From Aurantimonas sp. HBX-1 (GTDB lineage: Bacteria > Pseudomonadota > Alphaproteobacteria > Rhizobiales > Rhizobiaceae), in the NCBI RefSeq assembly GCF_021391535.1, contig NZ_CP090066.1, positions 447,501 through 511,500 on the forward strand: DNA of 64,000 nt. The letters are read 5' to 3'. The translations under genes and the position numbers were made by a program. The notes beneath the pieces are model-generated. The model was not told the origin of the DNA. It saw only the letters and a list, made by a program, of their open reading frames with translations, and did not search any database. This document shows positions 44,206 to 52,281 of the stretch, in pieces. Positions within the stretch are counted from its first letter, which is position 1, and each line of letters starts with the position of its first letter.

Positions 44206-45084
44206 CTAGAGGAGCACCTTCGGCTCGTGCCGGCCCTTGACCGGCCGGTCGACGATGAAGGTCCTGCCGGCGTCCGGATCGGCCTGGCGGTCGGCGTCCG
44301 ACATCCCGCTCCAGGCCGAGGTGACGATCAGCCGGTCGGCACTCTGGCCGATGAAGGCCGGGCAGGTGACCTGCCGCGCGCCGATGGCGATCGAGCCGAT
44401 GCGCGTGCCGTCCGGCGCATAGGTATCGAGCATGCCGGAGCCCCAGCGGGCGTTCCAGACCTGGCCGTCGGCGTCGCAGACCGAGCCGTCGATGCCGCCT
44501 TCGTGGGTCGAGTGGTCGAAGAAAATCTGCGGCTCGCCGATTGGCAGGCCGTTGGCGGGATCGATGTCGACCCGCATCAGCCGGTAGAGCTTGGTGTCGG
44601 TGAAATAGGCGATGCGGCCGTCCGGCGAGAAGCAGATCGAGTTCGGGATGCCGATGCCGGGATAGAGCTGCCGCAGCTCGCCCGCCCGGTACCAGTAGAT
44701 CGCGCCGAGGCCTGGCTCGCCCTCGATCCCCATCGTGCCGATCCACAGCGCGCCGGAGGGATGCACGCGGCCGTCATTGGAGCGCGTGGCGGGGTTGTCC
44801 GCCTCGAGCGGCTTGTGCAGCGACAGCCGGCCGCTGCGGCGGTCGCGCACATAGAGCCCGTCCTGCGCCGCGATCAGCTGGCGGTCGCCGTCGATCACCG
44901 CCAGCGCGCTCGCCATGAAGGGCAAAGGATGGACGGTCGCCTCGTCGGCATCGGTGGGCTTTTCGAGCAGCGCCTTGCCCTCGATGTCGAACCACCAGGC
45001 GGTGCCGGTCGCCGGATCGTAGGTCGCGCCCTCGCCAAGCCGGCAGGCGACGCTGGAAAACACCCCGACGCTCGCATCCCTCAT
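44206..45084 (-). CDS. SMP-30/gluconolactonase family protein
   Basis: A 292-aa six-bladed beta-propeller lactonase of the SMP-30/LRE family. Metal ligands can be assigned as the Glu in CRLGEGATYDP (about residue 18), the Asn in RSNDGRVHPSGALWIGTMG (about 104), the Asn in GIPNSICFSPDGRIAYFTDT and the Asp in GGIDGSVCDADGQVW. The start at 45084 has GGAGGG upstream. It is convergent with kduD at a gap of 10 nt and follows the DUF1045 gene by 58 nt on the same strand. By family it hydrolyses a sugar lactone (glucono-, arabinono- or uronolactone). Uronate context suggests an aldarolactone, but no uronate dehydrogenase is present. Confidence 0.82.
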   Translation of the reverse strand: MRDASVGVFSSVACRLGEGATYDPATGTAWWFDIEGKALLEKPTDADEATVHPLPFMASALAVIDGDRQLIAAQDGLYVRDRRSGRLSLHKPLEADNPATRSNDGRVHPSGALWIGTMGIEGEPGLGAIYWYRAGELRQLYPGIGIPNSICFSPDGRIAYFTDTKLYRLMRVDIDPANGLPIGEPQIFFDHSTHEGGIDGSVCDADGQVWNARWGSGMLDTYAPDGTRIGSIAIGARQVTCPAFIGQSADRLIVTSAWSGMSDADRQADPDAGRTFIVDRPVKGRHEPKVLL

Positions 45085-45142
45085 CTCGATTCCCTCCGCT
45101 AGGATCAGCCCGCCCGAGGCAAGAACGCCGGCGGGTGGCAAG

Positions 45143-45862
45143 TCAAGCGACAAGCGCGCCGGCAACCTCCGTGCGGTCGCGACGGGGATCGAACGGGTGC
45201 ATCGAATGCAGCCGGAACGGCGCGCCGGGCTCCGGCTCGACGAAGATCGCCAGCCGGTCGATGGTGAGGGGGGCGCCGTCGAGCGCGCCGAAATGCTTGG
45301 CGAGCCGCTTCTCCACCTTTGCGCGATCCGGCTTCTCGACCGAGCCGGTCAGCGTCATGTGGAAGCGGAAATCGTGGAACACGTAAGGGTAGCCCCACTG
45401 CGCCAGCTGCTCGCGCTGGCGCTCGCTGAGCTTGTCGGGATCGCGCCGGCTGATCTCCTCCTCGCTGATCGGCGCCCGCAGCGGCTCCAAGGTGCGCACC
45501 ACGGCGTCGGCGAGTTCGGCCAGGGCGACCGGTGGGGTCTCGGGGACGAAGGCGAAGAAGGATCCGAGCCTGGCAATGACCAGCCGGTCGATGTCGAACG
45601 CGTCCCGCGAGGCGCAGAAGGCGGCCAGCCGGGCATCCAGGTCGACGAGGTCGACATCCTCGGCGAGGCGGAACGGCGCCTTCATCGTGGCGTGGAAGCC
45701 GTAGCGGGCTGGCTGTTCCACCAGCGGATCGAGACGCTTGTCGCGCGGCCGGGTCGGCTCGCCGTCGAAGGCGCTGCGGCCCAGCCATTCCGCCGCCGCC
45801 CGGGTAAGGGCAGCGCCGGCGGGCGGCGTGAAATAGATGGCGGCGCGCATGGGCGGGGTCAC
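45143..45862 (-). CDS. DUF1045 protein, 2H-phosphoesterase-like
   Basis: A 239-aa protein of the DUF1045 family, often annotated as a phosphonate-operon protein. Two HxT motifs, FHATMKAPF near residues 55-63 and FHMTLTGSV near 168-176, are the catalytic pairs of the 2H phosphoesterase fold, which cleaves cyclic phosphodiesters. The N-terminus RAAIYFTPPAGAALTRAAAEWLGR is typical. No C-P lyase genes (phnG-M) are present. It follows the PHP gene by 120 nt on the same strand. It may act on a cyclic phosphate or phosphodiester taken up by the divergent ABC importer; that is inference. Confidence 0.75.
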   Translation of the reverse strand: MTPPMRAAIYFTPPAGAALTRAAAEWLGRSAFDGEPTRPRDKRLDPLVEQPARYGFHATMKAPFRLAEDVDLVDLDARLAAFCASRDAFDIDRLVIARLGSFFAFVPETPPVALAELADAVVRTLEPLRAPISEEEISRRDPDKLSERQREQLAQWGYPYVFHDFRFHMTLTGSVEKPDRAKVEKRLAKHFGALDGAPLTIDRLAIFVEPEPGAPFRLHSMHPFDPRRDRTEVAGALVA

Positions 45863-45982
45863 AGTCAGCTTGGTGGGGCGGTGGCCGTAGGAGCCTCGTC
45901 GGGGACCACATGATGTGGCGGCGGGGCGGACATAGGCCCTCCGACCCGATTTGCCCAGCGCTGGCCGCTTCGGGTGGTGCCC

Positions 45983-46882
45983 TCAGGGCCAGATCGGGTT
46001 CGACCAGGCGCGTTTGCCGGCGGCATCGGTGACCACCAGCCGGCACCAGTCGCCGACGAAGCGCGTCAGCGGCAGGCTGGCGCGGGTTAGCTGGCGGCCG
46101 GTGACGCATTCGGCCCGCGAGCCGCGCCCGACGAGCGACACCGTCACCGCCGGAGACATCGCGACTTCCAGCTGGTCGGCTTCGACAGCCACGTCGAGGA
46201 TGGTTGGGCCTTGCGTCGAGTAGTAGGCCCCGGCCTTCATCGCCGCGAGCAGCGCCTCGGGCTCGTTGGCCTCGGCCCTCACCATCATCCAGCCGCCATT
46301 GTAGTCGGCGAGCTTGAAATGCGCGTCGTCGGCGGCGTAGCCGGTCAGACGATGGCCTTCGCTGAGCAGCGCGTCGAGCAGCGTCGTACCGTCGCCGCGG
46401 GCGCATTCGACGTCGCAGCCGGTGTTCCAGATCTCGACAGCATGGGCGATGCCGGCCATCTGCCGCCCGTCTTCGATGCTCAGCGACGACCATTGCGGAT
46501 GCGCGATGCCGAGGAAGGCGCCGGCGGCCACGGCGCGCCTCGCCAGCGCCACCGCGTCCTCGCCCTCGCCGAGCGGCGCGAAGTCCAGCGGCAGGCCGCA
46601 GGCCAGCAGGTGCCAGATCTCGCCGTGGCTGTTTTCGGGGGCATGGATCTCCGCGCCGAAGATCGTCGTCAGGCGGTTGCTGCGGAAGCCCGTCGTATCG
46701 GTGACGGGAAAGCCGAAGCGCTCGAGGAAATGGTCCGACAGGCAGAGGAAGTCGTAGCCGGCCTCCTCGTAATGCCGGCAGACCGCCTGCGGCGGCAGCG
46801 CCCCGTCGGAGCGGTCGGAATGGGTGTGGATATTGCCGCGAAAGAAGCGGCCTGTGCCCGTGAATGCGGTCAGTCCGGTCAT
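45983..46882 (-). CDS. PHP-domain metallohydrolase (CehA/McbA-like)
   Basis: A 299-aa PHP-superfamily protein. The four PHP motifs are visible: motif I RGNIHTHSDRSDG (about 15-27), motif II with CLSDHF (about 47-52), motif III GIAHPQW (about 124-130) and motif IV YAADDAHF (about 182-189), together giving the polynuclear metal site. The C-terminal 90 residues look like a beta-sandwich cap (GPTILDVAVEADQLEVAMSP), seen in CehA/McbA-type proteins. No signal peptide is visible. PHP enzymes hydrolyse phosphoesters, and one characterised member hydrolyses cyclic phosphodiesters. It is divergent from the ABC importer at 47100 and upstream of the 2H-like gene. Confidence 0.78.
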   Translation of the reverse strand: MTGLTAFTGTGRFFRGNIHTHSDRSDGALPPQAVCRHYEEAGYDFLCLSDHFLERFGFPVTDTTGFRSNRLTTIFGAEIHAPENSHGEIWHLLACGLPLDFAPLGEGEDAVALARRAVAAGAFLGIAHPQWSSLSIEDGRQMAGIAHAVEIWNTGCDVECARGDGTTLLDALLSEGHRLTGYAADDAHFKLADYNGGWMMVRAEANEPEALLAAMKAGAYYSTQGPTILDVAVEADQLEVAMSPAVTVSLVGRGSRAECVTGRQLTRASLPLTRFVGDWCRLVVTDAAGKRAWSNPIWP

Positions 46883-46924
46883 GTCGTTTCCTGCTCTTGC
46901 CCGCCGGCGGGTTAGCGGCGATTA

Positions 46925-46942
46925 ATATCGGATTGATGACGG
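46925..46942 (-). promoter_or_regulatory. Weak Pho-box-like repeat upstream of the PHP gene
   Basis: On the minus strand CCGTCAT (46942-46936), CAAT and CCGATAT (46931-46925) give an 11-bp period with matches of 6/7 and 4/7 to CTGTCAT. The first half and spacer (CCGTCATCAA) are identical to the stronger box before ugpB. It lies about 43 nt before the PHP start codon. Confidence 0.25.
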
Positions 46943-46991
46943 ATCGCATCCGGAACACCCTGCCGGCCACCCGACGGAAAGTGGCGGCAGG

Positions 46992-47009
46992 GCGACATCG
47001 AAGTGTCAC
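46992..47009 (+). promoter_or_regulatory. Weak Pho-box-like repeat upstream of the ABC importer
   Basis: GCGACAT (46992-46998), CGAA and GTGTCAC (47003-47009) give an 11-bp period with matches of 4/7 and 6/7 to the Pho half-site. It lies about 90 nt before the binding-protein start, the same distance as the ugpB box. It is suggestive only. Confidence 0.3.
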
Positions 47010-47099
47010 GTGCCGATGCTACCGCACCGGCGCTCCGAGCGAGACGACTGGGGTTGACCGCCTTCGCCGAACCGGCGGAAGGCCAGAGAGGGTTTCCGC

Positions 47100-48221
47100 A
47101 TGAACAGGTCCTGCAAACGCGTCGCGGCACTGACCGCGATCCTGTCGCTTTCCACCAGCGCGGTCTTTGCCCAGGCCGACGGCGCTGCCATGTCGATGGA
47201 CGAACTCGTCGCCGCGGCGAAGGAGGAAGGCCAGCTGACGACCATCGCCCTGCCGCACGACTGGTGCAACTACGGCGAGATGATTTCCGGCTTCAAGGCG
47301 AAGTACGGCATCGAGATCAACGAGCTCAACCCGAATGCGGGATCGGGCGACGAGATCGAGGCGATCAAGGCCAACAAGGGCAATACCGGCCCGCAGGCGC
47401 CGGACGTCATCGACGTCGGCCTGTCCTTCGGCCCGGCCGCCAAGGCCGAGGGCCTGCTGATGCCCTACAAGGTCGCGACCTGGGACGAGATCCCGGACGA
47501 CGCCAAGGACGCCGAGGGCCACTGGTACGGCGACTATTACGGCGTGCTCGCCTTCCAGGTGAACAAGGACATCGTCGACGAGGTCCCGCAGGACTGGGCC
47601 GATCTGCTCAAGCCGGAATACGCCAATGCCGTGGCGCTCGCCGGCGACCCGCGCTCGTCGGCGCAGGCGATCCAGTCGGTCTACGCGGCGGGCCTCGCTG
47701 CCCAGCCGGACGGTGACGGCAAGGCGGTCGGCACGGCCGGGCTCGACTTCTTCAAGCAGCTCAACGAGGCCGGCAATTTCGTGCCGGTGGTCGGCTCTAC
47801 CGCGACGCTGGCGCAGGGTACCACCCCGGTTCTGATCCACTGGGATTACAACGCGCTCGCCTCGCGCGACACGCTCGCCGACAACCCGCCGACGGAAGTT
47901 GTGGTGCCGAACTCCGGCGTCGTCGCCGGAGTCTACGTTCAGGCGATCAGCGCCTTTGCGCCCCACCCGAACGCCGCCAAGCTGTGGATGGAGTATCTCT
48001 ATTCGGACGAGGGCCAGCTGACCTGGCTGAAGGGCTACTGCCACCCGATCCGCTTCAATGCCATGTCGGCCGCCGGCAAGATCCCGCAGGAACTGCTCGA
48101 CCGGCTGCCCCCGGCCGCCGCCTACGACAAGGCGAAGTTCCCGAGCCTCGAGGACCAGGACGCCGCCAAGGCGGCGATCACCAGCCAGTGGGACAGCGTC
48201 GTCGGCGCCACCGTCCAGTAA
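47100..48221 (+). CDS. ABC transporter substrate-binding protein (AfuA/PotD-like)
   Basis: A periplasmic binding protein of 373 aa with a signal peptide (about 1-25, ending AVFAQ). The mature part opens with MSMDELVAAAKEEGQLTTIALPHDWCNYGE and contains NELNPNAGSGDEIEAI, family-1-type extracellular solute-binding features related to iron, polyamine and 2-aminoethylphosphonate binding proteins. A strikingly conserved element is the HWDYNALASRD segment near residue 247. AGAGAGGG precedes the ATG. It starts a four-gene importer operon. The ligand is not evident from sequence. Divergent phosphoesterases suggest an organophosphorus compound. Confidence 0.85.
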   Translation: MNRSCKRVAALTAILSLSTSAVFAQADGAAMSMDELVAAAKEEGQLTTIALPHDWCNYGEMISGFKAKYGIEINELNPNAGSGDEIEAIKANKGNTGPQAPDVIDVGLSFGPAAKAEGLLMPYKVATWDEIPDDAKDAEGHWYGDYYGVLAFQVNKDIVDEVPQDWADLLKPEYANAVALAGDPRSSAQAIQSVYAAGLAAQPDGDGKAVGTAGLDFFKQLNEAGNFVPVVGSTATLAQGTTPVLIHWDYNALASRDTLADNPPTEVVVPNSGVVAGVYVQAISAFAPHPNAAKLWMEYLYSDEGQLTWLKGYCHPIRFNAMSAAGKIPQELLDRLPPAAAYDKAKFPSLEDQDAAKAAITSQWDSVVGATVQ

Positions 48222-48243
48222 TCTCGGTCTGAACCAGGGGATC

Positions 48244-48259
48244 GCCGCCTTGCGGCGGT
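48244..48259 (+). promoter_or_regulatory. Intercistronic hairpin after the binding-protein gene
   Basis: A 6-bp stem (48244-48249 with 48254-48259, terminal G-T pair) and a TTGC loop, extendable by GGG/CCC pairing, fill the 69-nt gap between the binding protein and the first permease. It fits partial attenuation. Confidence 0.45.
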
Positions 48260-48290
48260 CCCTTCATGCTAGGCGTCGGAGCGGGGAAGC

Positions 48291-49202
48291 ATGGCGTCAG
48301 TCGTCGACGGAGTTCTGCCGGATGCGCGGTCGGTCGCGGGGCCGCCCGCCAAGGGGCCGTCGGCTTCGCTGGCCTGGCTCGGCGTGGTGCCGTTCTTCCT
48401 GTTCGCGCTGCTCTTCCTGGTCGGCCCGACGGTCTATCTGGTGTTCGGCGCCTTCCAGGATCCGAGCGGGGCGCTGACGCTCGCCAGTATCGCGGGCCTG
48501 TTCACGCCGCAGATCATGGCGGCCTACTGGATATCGATCAAGGTCAGCGTCGCCTCGGCGGCGCTCGGCGCGCTGATCGGCTTCTTCATTGCCTATGCGA
48601 TCGTCCATGGCGGGCTGCCCGCCTGGATCCGCCCGACCATCCTGACCTTTTCCGGCGTCGCGTCGAACTTCGCCGGCATCCCGCTCGCCTTCGCGTTCCT
48701 GGCGACGCTCGGCCGGCTGGGCCTCGTCACGGTGTTCCTCAACGAGAGCTTCGGCATCAACATCTACCGGCTCGGCTTCAACCTGCTGTCGTTCTGGGGC
48801 CTGACGATCACCTACCTGTATTTCCAGATCCCGCTGATGGTGCTGATCATCGCGCCGGCGCTGGACGGGCTGAAGAAGGAGTGGCGCGAGGCCTCCTCGA
48901 TCCTCGGTGCCACCAGCTGGCAGTACTGGCGGATGGTCGGTCTGCCGGTGCTGGCGCCGTCGATCCTCGGCTGCTTCCTGCTGCTGTTCGCCAACGCCTT
49001 CGGGGCGATCGCCACCGCCTATGCGCTGACCGGGTCGTCGCTCAACATCGTGCCGATCCTGCTCTACGCGCAGATCCGCGGCGACGTGCTCTACAACCCC
49101 AATCTCGGCTATGCGCTGGCGTTCGGAATGATCGTCATCACCGGCTGCTCGAACCTGCTCTATCTCTGGCTGCGGGCCCGCGCCGAACGGTGGCAGCGAT
49201 GA
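48291..49202 (+). CDS. ABC transporter permease (first subunit)
   Basis: An inner-membrane permease of 303 aa with a hydrophilic N-terminus and about six membrane segments, the first at about 29-50 (WLGVVPFFLFALLFLVGPTVYLV). The EAA loop is EASSILGATSWQYWRMVGLPVLAPS near residues 202-226. GGGGAAG precedes the ATG. Its stop overlaps the next start by 4 bp (ATGA). Confidence 0.88.
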   Translation: MASVVDGVLPDARSVAGPPAKGPSASLAWLGVVPFFLFALLFLVGPTVYLVFGAFQDPSGALTLASIAGLFTPQIMAAYWISIKVSVASAALGALIGFFIAYAIVHGGLPAWIRPTILTFSGVASNFAGIPLAFAFLATLGRLGLVTVFLNESFGINIYRLGFNLLSFWGLTITYLYFQIPLMVLIIAPALDGLKKEWREASSILGATSWQYWRMVGLPVLAPSILGCFLLLFANAFGAIATAYALTGSSLNIVPILLYAQIRGDVLYNPNLGYALAFGMIVITGCSNLLYLWLRARAERWQR

Positions 49203-50023
49203 AGGCCTCGACCGTCGGCCCCTATCTCGTCGTCCTGATCGGGGCGCTGTATTTCCTGTTGCCGCTGGTCGCGACCTTCGAGTTCTCGCTGTCGATGCTG
49301 CGCGGCATCTGGAGCTTCGAGGCCTATCGGGTGGTGTTCGCCGACCCGCGCTTCCGCGAGACCTTCCTGTTCTCGATCGTCGCGGCGTCTGCCACGATCG
49401 TGCTGGGCGCGCTGCTGGTCGTGCCGACCGCCTACTGGGTGCGGCTGAAATTCCCCAGGCTGCGGCCGGTGGTGGAGTTCATCACGCTCTTGCCGCTGGT
49501 GATACCGCCGATCGTCCTCGTCTTCGGCTATCTCAGGCTCTACAACTCCTCGTCCTTCCTGCCGTTCACCGCCACCGCCAACGGCACCAACCTGCTGCTG
49601 GTCTTCGGCTATGTGGTGCTGTCGCTGCCCTACATGTTCCGCGCCGTCGATACCGGCATGGCGGCGATCGACATCCGCACGCTCACCGAGGCCGCCGAGA
49701 GCCTCGGGGCCAAGCGCCGGACCATCCTGTTCAAGATCATCCTGCCGAACGTCCGCGCCGCCGTCCTGTCCGGCGCGTTCCTGACGTTTGCGATCGTCAT
49801 CGGCGAATTCGTGCTGGCGAGCCTGCTCAACCGGCCGGCGTTCGGCCCCTATCTCGCCCTCGTCGGCGCCAACCGGGCCTACGAGCCGGCGGCGCTGGCG
49901 GTGATCGCCTTCGCCATCACCTGGGCCTGCATGGCGCTGATCCAGCTGTCCGGCCGCAGGGCGACCGGCACGCGCCGTCTGCCCCGTTCCCTGTTCACCC
50001 TGTCCAGGCGTGCCGCAAGATGA
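49199..50023 (+). CDS. ABC transporter permease (second subunit)
   Basis: An inner-membrane permease of 274 aa with about six membrane segments. The EAA loop is EAAESLGAKRRTILFKIILP near residues 164-183. Starting at 49199 gives a clean PotC-like N-terminus (MKASTVGPYLVVLIGALYFLLP). Both ends overlap neighbours by ATGA (49199-49202 and 50020-50023), which shows tight translational coupling through the operon. Confidence 0.9.
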   Translation: MKASTVGPYLVVLIGALYFLLPLVATFEFSLSMLRGIWSFEAYRVVFADPRFRETFLFSIVAASATIVLGALLVVPTAYWVRLKFPRLRPVVEFITLLPLVIPPIVLVFGYLRLYNSSSFLPFTATANGTNLLLVFGYVVLSLPYMFRAVDTGMAAIDIRTLTEAAESLGAKRRTILFKIILPNVRAAVLSGAFLTFAIVIGEFVLASLLNRPAFGPYLALVGANRAYEPAALAVIAFAITWACMALIQLSGRRATGTRRLPRSLFTLSRRAAR

Positions 50024-51105
50024 GCTTTCTCGACATTTCCGGCGTCACCAAGAGCTTCGGCCCGAACACCGTGGTGCACGGCTTCGACCTCGCCATCGAG
50101 AAGGGCGAGTTCGTCTCGTTCCTCGGACCCTCCGGCTGCGGCAAGACGACGATGCTGCGCATGGTGGCGGGCTTCGAGACCCCGAGCTCCGGCACGATCC
50201 GGATCGACGGCGAGGACGTGACCCACCAGCAGCCGAACCGCCGGCGCATCGGCATGGTGTTCCAGGCCTATGCGCTGTTTCCCAATCTCTCGGTCGCCGA
50301 CAATGTCGCCTTCGGCCTGAAGGTCGCGGGCCGGCCGAAAAGCGAGATCGCGCCGCGGGTGGAGGAGATGCTGCAGCTGATCAAGCTGCCGCATCTCGCC
50401 GACCGCTATCCCTACCAGCTCTCCGGCGGCCAGCAGCAGCGCGTCGCGCTGGCGCGGGCGCTGGCGCCGAGCCCGCGGGTGCTTCTGCTCGACGAGCCGC
50501 TGTCGGCGCTGGACGCCAAAATCCGCCTGTCGCTGCGCGAGGAGATCCGCGCCCTGCAGCGCGAGCTCGGGATCACGACGATCTTCGTCACCCACGACCA
50601 GGAAGAGGCGCTGTCGATGTCCGACCGCATCGTGGTGATGAGCGAGGGCCGGATCGAGCAGTGCGGCGCGCCGTTCGAGATCTACAACCGGCCGAACAAC
50701 CGCTTCGTCGCCGGCTTCGTCGGCACGCTCAGCCTGATCGAGGGGGTGCGGGCGGCCGGCGGCAGCGTGACGGTGGACGGCAGTCCGGTGACGCTCGCCG
50801 AGCCGAGCGTGGGGCCTGCCGGCTCGGCGGTGACGCTGGCGCTGCGGCCGGAGGCGGTGAAGCTCGAGCCGTCGCCGGAGCGGATCAACCGGCTGAGCGG
50901 GCGCGTCGAGGACGCGCATTTCCTCGGCTCGGTGGTGCGGCTGCGGCTCTCCGTCGCCGGCGGCACGATCCTCGCCGACACGTTCAACCGCCCGACGGCG
51001 CCGCCGCCCGTCCGCGGCACGGTGGTCGACCTGTATTTCTCGCCGCACGACGTGTTCGCGCTGCTGCCGGGCGCCGCCCCGGCGGCGATGGCGGCGGTGG
51101 CCTGA
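50020..51105 (+). CDS. ABC transporter ATP-binding protein (PotA-like)
   Basis: The importer ATPase, 361 aa. Walker A is GPSGCGKTT near residues 37-45, the Q-loop MVFQAYALFP follows, the signature is LSGGQQQRVALARAL near 136-150, Walker B LLLDEPLSALDAKIR near 158-172, and the switch His is in VTHDQEEAL. A TOBE_2-type C-terminal domain covers about 240-350 (LALRPEAVKLE). It ends the operon, 30 nt from the convergent purU. Confidence 0.92.
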   Translation: MSFLDISGVTKSFGPNTVVHGFDLAIEKGEFVSFLGPSGCGKTTMLRMVAGFETPSSGTIRIDGEDVTHQQPNRRRIGMVFQAYALFPNLSVADNVAFGLKVAGRPKSEIAPRVEEMLQLIKLPHLADRYPYQLSGGQQQRVALARALAPSPRVLLLDEPLSALDAKIRLSLREEIRALQRELGITTIFVTHDQEEALSMSDRIVVMSEGRIEQCGAPFEIYNRPNNRFVAGFVGTLSLIEGVRAAGGSVTVDGSPVTLAEPSVGPAGSAVTLALRPEAVKLEPSPERINRLSGRVEDAHFLGSVVRLRLSVAGGTILADTFNRPTAPPPVRGTVVDLYFSPHDVFALLPGAAPAAMAAVA

Positions 51106-51135
51106 GCCGACCTGCCCTACTAAGCGGCGGGGCGG

Positions 51136-51990
51136 CTACTGAAACACCACGGTGCGGTGGCCGTTGATCATCACCCGCTGTTCGAGATGCATCTTCACCG
51201 CACGGGCGAGGACGCGGCTTTCGACGTCGCGGCCGACGGCGACGAGATCGTCGGGCGACATCGCATGCGTCACCCGCTCGGTCTCCTGCTCGATGATCGG
51301 GCCTTCGTCGAGGTCGGCGGTGACGTAGTGGGCCGTCGCGCCGATCAGCTTGACCCCGCGCTCATGCGCCTGGTGGTAGGGCTTGGCGCCCTTGAAGCTC
51401 GGCAGGAACGAGTGGTGGATGTTGATGATCTTGCCGGAGAGCCGGCGGGAGAGATTGTCCGACAGCACCTGCATGTAGCGGGCGAGCACGACAAGATCGG
51501 CATCGCTCTCGCGCACCAGCGTCAGGAGCCTTTCCTCCTGATCGGCCTTGGTCTCGCGCGTCACCGGCCAGTGATGAAACGGCACGCCTTCATACTCGGC
51601 GGTGCGGCGGGAATCCTCGTGGTTGGAGACGATGGCGACGATCTCGGCGCGCAGCCAGCCGACGCGGATCTGGTAGAGCAGGTGCAGCAGCGCGTGGTCG
51701 AACTTCGAAACCATCAGCACGATCCGCGGCACGCGCGACAGATCGGTGATCGTCGTCTTCAGGTCGAAGCGCGAGACGACCGGTGCCAGCTGGCGCTCCA
51801 GCGCGTCGCGCCGCGTTCCGGCCGGCGCGGTGAAGGCGATGCGCAGGAAGAAGCGGTCGCTCTGGCGGTCCCAGAACTGGGCGCTCTCGGCGATGTTCGC
51901 GCCCGCGTCGGCAAGTTCCGTCGTCACCGCGGCGACGATGCCGGGCTGGTCCTTGGAGGACAGCGTCAGGATGAAGGCGTTCTCGGTCAT
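51136..51990 (-). CDS. purU: Formyltetrahydrofolate deformylase
   Basis: PurU hydrolyses 10-formyl-tetrahydrofolate to formate and tetrahydrofolate, balancing the one-carbon pool and glycine/purine supply. The product is 284 aa. An N-terminal ACT domain (about 5-85, LSSKDQPGIVAAVTTELADAGANIAE) is followed by the formyl-transferase fold. The catalytic triad is visible in NIHHSFLPSFKGAKPYHQA (Asn, His) and YVTADLDEGPII (Asp). It is monocistronic, convergent with the ABC operon and divergent from the D,D-carboxypeptidase. Confidence 0.95.
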   Translation of the reverse strand: MTENAFILTLSSKDQPGIVAAVTTELADAGANIAESAQFWDRQSDRFFLRIAFTAPAGTRRDALERQLAPVVSRFDLKTTITDLSRVPRIVLMVSKFDHALLHLLYQIRVGWLRAEIVAIVSNHEDSRRTAEYEGVPFHHWPVTRETKADQEERLLTLVRESDADLVVLARYMQVLSDNLSRRLSGKIINIHHSFLPSFKGAKPYHQAHERGVKLIGATAHYVTADLDEGPIIEQETERVTHAMSPDDLVAVGRDVESRVLARAVKMHLEQRVMINGHRTVVFQ

Positions 51991-52281
51991 GGCAGGCCTG
52001 TTGGTCTCGTCCGCGGGGCGCGGCGATCGTCACCGCCGGCTTGCCGGCAAACGAATCGCGCTGGTGGCGCAGCATAGGCTGTGCACTGCAGCAAAGCATG
52101 GCGCGCCTGCGACGCGGCGCTGCGCAGGCCGGACATCGCTTCCGGCCGACTGTCCTGTGCTCAGGCGAATTGTGCTCGCCGGGGCACAGGGAGCGTTAAG
52201 CAAGCCTGAAGGGGATGCTGTCAGTTTGACAGGCCAAGCCGGGCGCGCCTAGCTCATTGAAACCACACCGAGGTTCGCCCC

